NCBI GenBank assembly: GCA_021844355.1
Contig: JAKBTP010000019.1
Coordinates: forward strand, 1 to 7,625
DNA: 7,625 bases
Reading direction: 5' to 3'
Source of the DNA: a bacterium
GTDB lineage: Bacteria > Chloroflexota > Dormibacteria > Aeolococcales > Bog-877
The notes under the pieces were generated by a model. The model saw only the letters and a list, made by a program, of their open reading frames with translations. It was not told where the DNA came from and made no database searches. Positions 5,758 to 7,625 of the stretch are shown piece by piece. Numbering within the stretch: the stretch's first letter is position 1; every line of letters begins with the position of its first letter. Both the position numbers and the translations under genes were made by a program.

Positions 5758-7106
5758 TGCATGGACGAGCTGGCGGAGGAGGGGGTGCTCGGCGGGTGGC
5801 GCTGGTCGTGGCCGCCGGGATGGTGGTGGCCTTCCAGGTGGGGAGCGTGGGGGCCCTGGCGGCCACCACCCACCAGAAGATCGCCCCCTACATCCCCGTC
5901 AACATCCAGCTCACCGCCCCGGTGAAGGTGACCAGTGGGGCCCCCATCGCCGTCTCGGTGGAGGTCACCTCCTCCGGGGTGCCGGTCCGGTACCACCTGG
6001 TGCGCTTCTACGCCGCCGGGATCTACCTGGGCGCCACCAAGACCAACTCGGTGGGCCACGGCTCCACCACCTTGCGCAAGGCGCTGCCGGTGGGCACCTG
6101 GACCCTGCTCGCCACCTACCAGGGAGGGGGGCCGATCGAGTCCGCCACCGCCTCCCAGACCATCGTCGTGGTGGCCGCGCCGCTCAGCATCCGGGTGGTG
6201 CCCTACGTCCCCCACTCGATCGCGGTCAGCATCGATGGGGCGGCCCCGGTGAGCCCCAACTCCGACGGTTTCATCAACGTCCCTCTGCCCAGGGGCGGGC
6301 ATGTGACCCTGGTGGCGGAGGTGCAGAACCCCAGCTCCAACGTTCGGGTGTCCTTCGTCTCCTGGTCCAACGGCGACACCTCCACCACCCGGGTGATGTT
6401 GGACAGCTCGCATGCCTACACCCAGATCGCGCTCCAGGTCTCCTACCTGACGCCCATCAAGTTCACCACCGCGGCCGGTGTCCCCATACCCCCGTCTCAG
6501 GTCAAGGGGGTGACCCTCACCGGCCCGGACGGGACCAAAGTGGACGTGGGCAGCAGCGGACAGGCCTGGCTGACGACCCCCGCCCCGCGGCGCTCCCCCA
6601 CCGGCCAGCTGACGGTCGGTGCCGACACCTACACCGTGGTGAGCGCCATCTACCAGGGGGTGAACGTCGCCAACCAGGGGAAGGACCGCTTCTCCCCCGG
6701 CCCCGGAGGGGTCTGGAAGGTGGGCCTGGACGTCTACCCGGTGAGCCTTGTGGGCCGCAACACGGTGCTGGGCGCCCAGGTGCCAGCGACGGTCCTGCTC
6801 CGCGGGCCGGGCTCCACCTCCCGGCTGCTGCACCTGCCCGCTCGCGGGCCCCTCGCCCTCATCCTTCCACGGGGGCGCTACTTTCTCAAGGTGAGAGGCG
6901 GGGGCTTCGGTCCGGGGCTCGACTTCCGGGTCTCCGGCCCGTCGGCGGTGCCGGTCCCGCTCCTGACCATCCTGGACCTGGCAGGCGGGGTGCTGCTGCT
7001 GCTGCTCATCGCCGGCGGTTTGCTCGGCCTGGGGCCGGGCCGGAGGCGGCTCGTGGCCTGGATGTTCGCCGGTGACCTGCGGGCCCGGGGGGCCACCTCA
7101 CTGTGA
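5757..7106 (+). CDS. Exported Ig-like beta-domain protein with C-terminal membrane anchor
   Basis: A 449-residue protein. It has a Gly-rich basic start (RR at 12-13), a hydrophobic core (14-32) and probable cleavage after ALA (33-35). Residues about 44-138 look like a bacterial Ig-like repeat: alternating beta strands with VRFYAAGIYLGATKTNSVG and ALPVGTWTLLATYQG, the usual pattern of Ig-like repeats in surface proteins. Residues about 145-235 form a second beta region whose FVSWSNGDTSTTR (200-212) resembles the F-x-x-W-S-D-G-...-R motif of secreted beta-repeat domains. Both regions start with a PYxP element (PYIP at 44, PYVP at 149). The rest, to about 395, is beta-rich and unrecognised. A helix at about 402-425 is followed by GRRR, anchoring it with the body outside. 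It has no enzyme motif. It may be a structural, binding or scaffold partner of the phosphoesterase-like protein, whose topology it shares, or a glycosylation target. Role is inferred. Confidence 0.82.
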   Translation: MHGRAGGGGGARRVALVVAAGMVVAFQVGSVGALAATTHQKIAPYIPVNIQLTAPVKVTSGAPIAVSVEVTSSGVPVRYHLVRFYAAGIYLGATKTNSVGHGSTTLRKALPVGTWTLLATYQGGGPIESATASQTIVVVAAPLSIRVVPYVPHSIAVSIDGAAPVSPNSDGFINVPLPRGGHVTLVAEVQNPSSNVRVSFVSWSNGDTSTTRVMLDSSHAYTQIALQVSYLTPIKFTTAAGVPIPPSQVKGVTLTGPDGTKVDVGSSGQAWLTTPAPRRSPTGQLTVGADTYTVVSAIYQGVNVANQGKDRFSPGPGGVWKVGLDVYPVSLVGRNTVLGAQVPATVLLRGPGSTSRLLHLPARGPLALILPRGRYFLKVRGGGFGPGLDFRVSGPSAVPVPLLTILDLAGGVLLLLLIAGGLLGLGPGRRRLVAWMFAGDLRARGATSL

Positions 7107-7177
7107 TCACCCGCGGCGTCCTGGGGCGCGACCGCCGGGGATTTGCGAGCCTTGCCCAGCGAGGAGGACCAGGGAGG
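7107..7177 (+). other. Only sizeable intergenic gap, 71 bases, no clear promoter or terminator
   Basis: The gap holds a weak imperfect inverted repeat (7114-7120 with 7130-7137, one bulged base) without a T tract, so I do not call a terminator. No convincing -35/-10 pair is visible. The frame of the next gene is open through the whole gap from GTG 7103, but that start has no ribosome site. The gap does not show whether the next gene belongs to the same transcript. Confidence 0.5.
7161..7177 (+). promoter_or_regulatory. Double Shine-Dalgarno before the FN3-domain gene
   Basis: GAGGAGG (7161-7167) lies 10 bases before ATG 7178, and AGGGAGG (7171-7177) lies directly against it and 12 bases before a second in-frame ATG at 7190. 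Either ATG is possible. The first is preferred for normal spacing; the difference is only four residues of the signal peptide n-region. Confidence 0.6.
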
Positions 7178-7625
7178 ATGTCGCTCAAGATGAGGTTCTG
7201 GAGTCGGCTGGGCGGATCGCGGAGAGGGACCAGCAGGTCACTTCTGCCCCAGGTGAGGTGGGCGTCGCTGGCCGGGCTGGCCCTCCTGGGCGGGGTCGCC
7301 GCCGCGGCGCTGCTTCCCTCCCCGGTTGCCGCCCAGGGGGGCCCTATCCCGGTGACGCCGTTCGGGAACTACAACCCGATGCTCACGCGCGCCCCCTACG
7401 CCTCCGACCTTACCGACAGCTCGGTCGACATCACCTGGGCCACGATGCCCTCACCTGCCGGCACCCCCAACCTCCGCGGCTACCTGCAGTGGGGGCCAGA
7501 GGGCGCCTGTGGCCGGTACCAGACGACGGTGCCCAACTCCCTCCCGCTGTCCGTGCCGGCCCAGAACACCCTGCCGACCGTGACCTCCGTGGAGTTCAAG
7601 GTGAACACCGGGACGGTGACCCGCA
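7178..7625 (+). CDS. Secreted protein with FN3-like N-terminal domain, probably a purple acid phosphatase-like metallophosphoesterase (3' partial)
   Basis: The first 149 codons are visible before the right edge. A long basic n-region (about 1-27, with R15-R16 but no full twin-arginine motif) leads to a hydrophobic core LAGLALLGGVAAAALL (31-46) and a likely cleavage near VAA|Q (50-53). From about residue 66 a fibronectin-III-like domain begins: RAPYASDLTDSSVDITWAT (71-89), followed by GYLQWGPEGACG (101-112). This pattern of an SDLT-type strand, ITWAT and then a x-x-WG strand is what precedes the catalytic domain in many bacterial purple acid phosphatase-like metallophosphoesterases, which cleave phosphate esters outside the cell. 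The metal-binding motifs would lie beyond the window, so the enzyme assignment is inference; an FN3-containing adhesin or hydrolase remains possible. The phosphoesterase-family gene two positions upstream makes a phosphate-related role more plausible. Confidence 0.72.
   Translation, partial: MSLKMRFWSRLGGSRRGTSRSLLPQVRWASLAGLALLGGVAAAALLPSPVAAQGGPIPVTPFGNYNPMLTRAPYASDLTDSSVDITWATMPSPAGTPNLRGYLQWGPEGACGRYQTTVPNSLPLSVPAQNTLPTVTSVEFKVNTGTVTR

Noticed and set aside
5661..6833. Long open frame on the - strand opposite the Ig-like gene (390 codons)
   Set aside because: Gly/His/Val-rich repeats arise from the complement of Thr/Pro/Val codons; no recognisable domain or start signal.
5702..7075. Second + strand frame of 457 codons overlapping the Ig-like gene
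   Set aside because: Pro/Gly/Arg-rich shadow; the 5757 frame has the ribosome site, signal peptide, beta domains and membrane anchor.
7114..7137. Imperfect inverted repeat as a possible terminator
   Set aside because: The stem is about 7 base pairs with a bulge and no T tract follows, so it is weak even for a GC-rich genome.
1..7625. CRISPR array, tRNA, insertion sequence or phage genes
   Set aside because: No regularly spaced repeats, cloverleaf, transposase or structural phage motif was found, and coding density leaves no room for them.

Overview
The window is a high-GC, gene-dense stretch of bacterial DNA. All seven genes I can support lie on the + strand, and the first five junctions overlap or are separated by at most 14 bases. 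Starts are a mix of ATG, GTG and TTG, and Shine-Dalgarno motifs (GGAGG/AGGAGG) precede several of them. This style suggests an actinobacterial or similar high-GC lineage (Actinomycetota, Dormibacterota or Chloroflexota-like). There is no marker gene, so the taxon is a guess. No tRNA, rRNA, CRISPR, insertion sequence or phage gene was seen.

Left part (1-1621): the 3' end of a polyprenol-phosphate sugar synthase-like GT2 glycosyltransferase. It is cut by the window edge and continues into membrane helices and a cytosolic GAF-like domain. A free-standing GtrA-family membrane protein follows, starting at a TTG that overlaps the GT2 stop.

Middle part (1623-4420): a P-loop kinase-like protein of the HPr-kinase/PEP-carboxykinase type, then a large multi-helix GT-C glycosyltransferase of the PMT/ArnT (GT39/83) type, which would use polyprenyl-phosphate sugars on the outer face of the membrane.

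Right part (4417-7625): three exported proteins. The first is a PF04185-type phosphoesterase with a signal peptide, a C-terminal membrane anchor and substitutions in two conserved active-site motifs. The second is an Ig-like beta-domain protein with the same topology. The third, cut by the right edge, is the start of a secreted protein with a fibronectin-III-like domain of the kind found in front of purple acid phosphatases.

Read together, the layout suggests one envelope-modification operon: the GT2 enzyme makes a lipid-linked sugar in the cytosol, GtrA-type helices help move it across the membrane, and the GT-C enzyme transfers it outside. The anchored phosphoesterase-like and Ig-like proteins would be surface partners, substrates or processing factors. 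The roles of the GAF domain and of the HprK-like protein in such a pathway are not explained by textbook models and are the most interesting part of the window.
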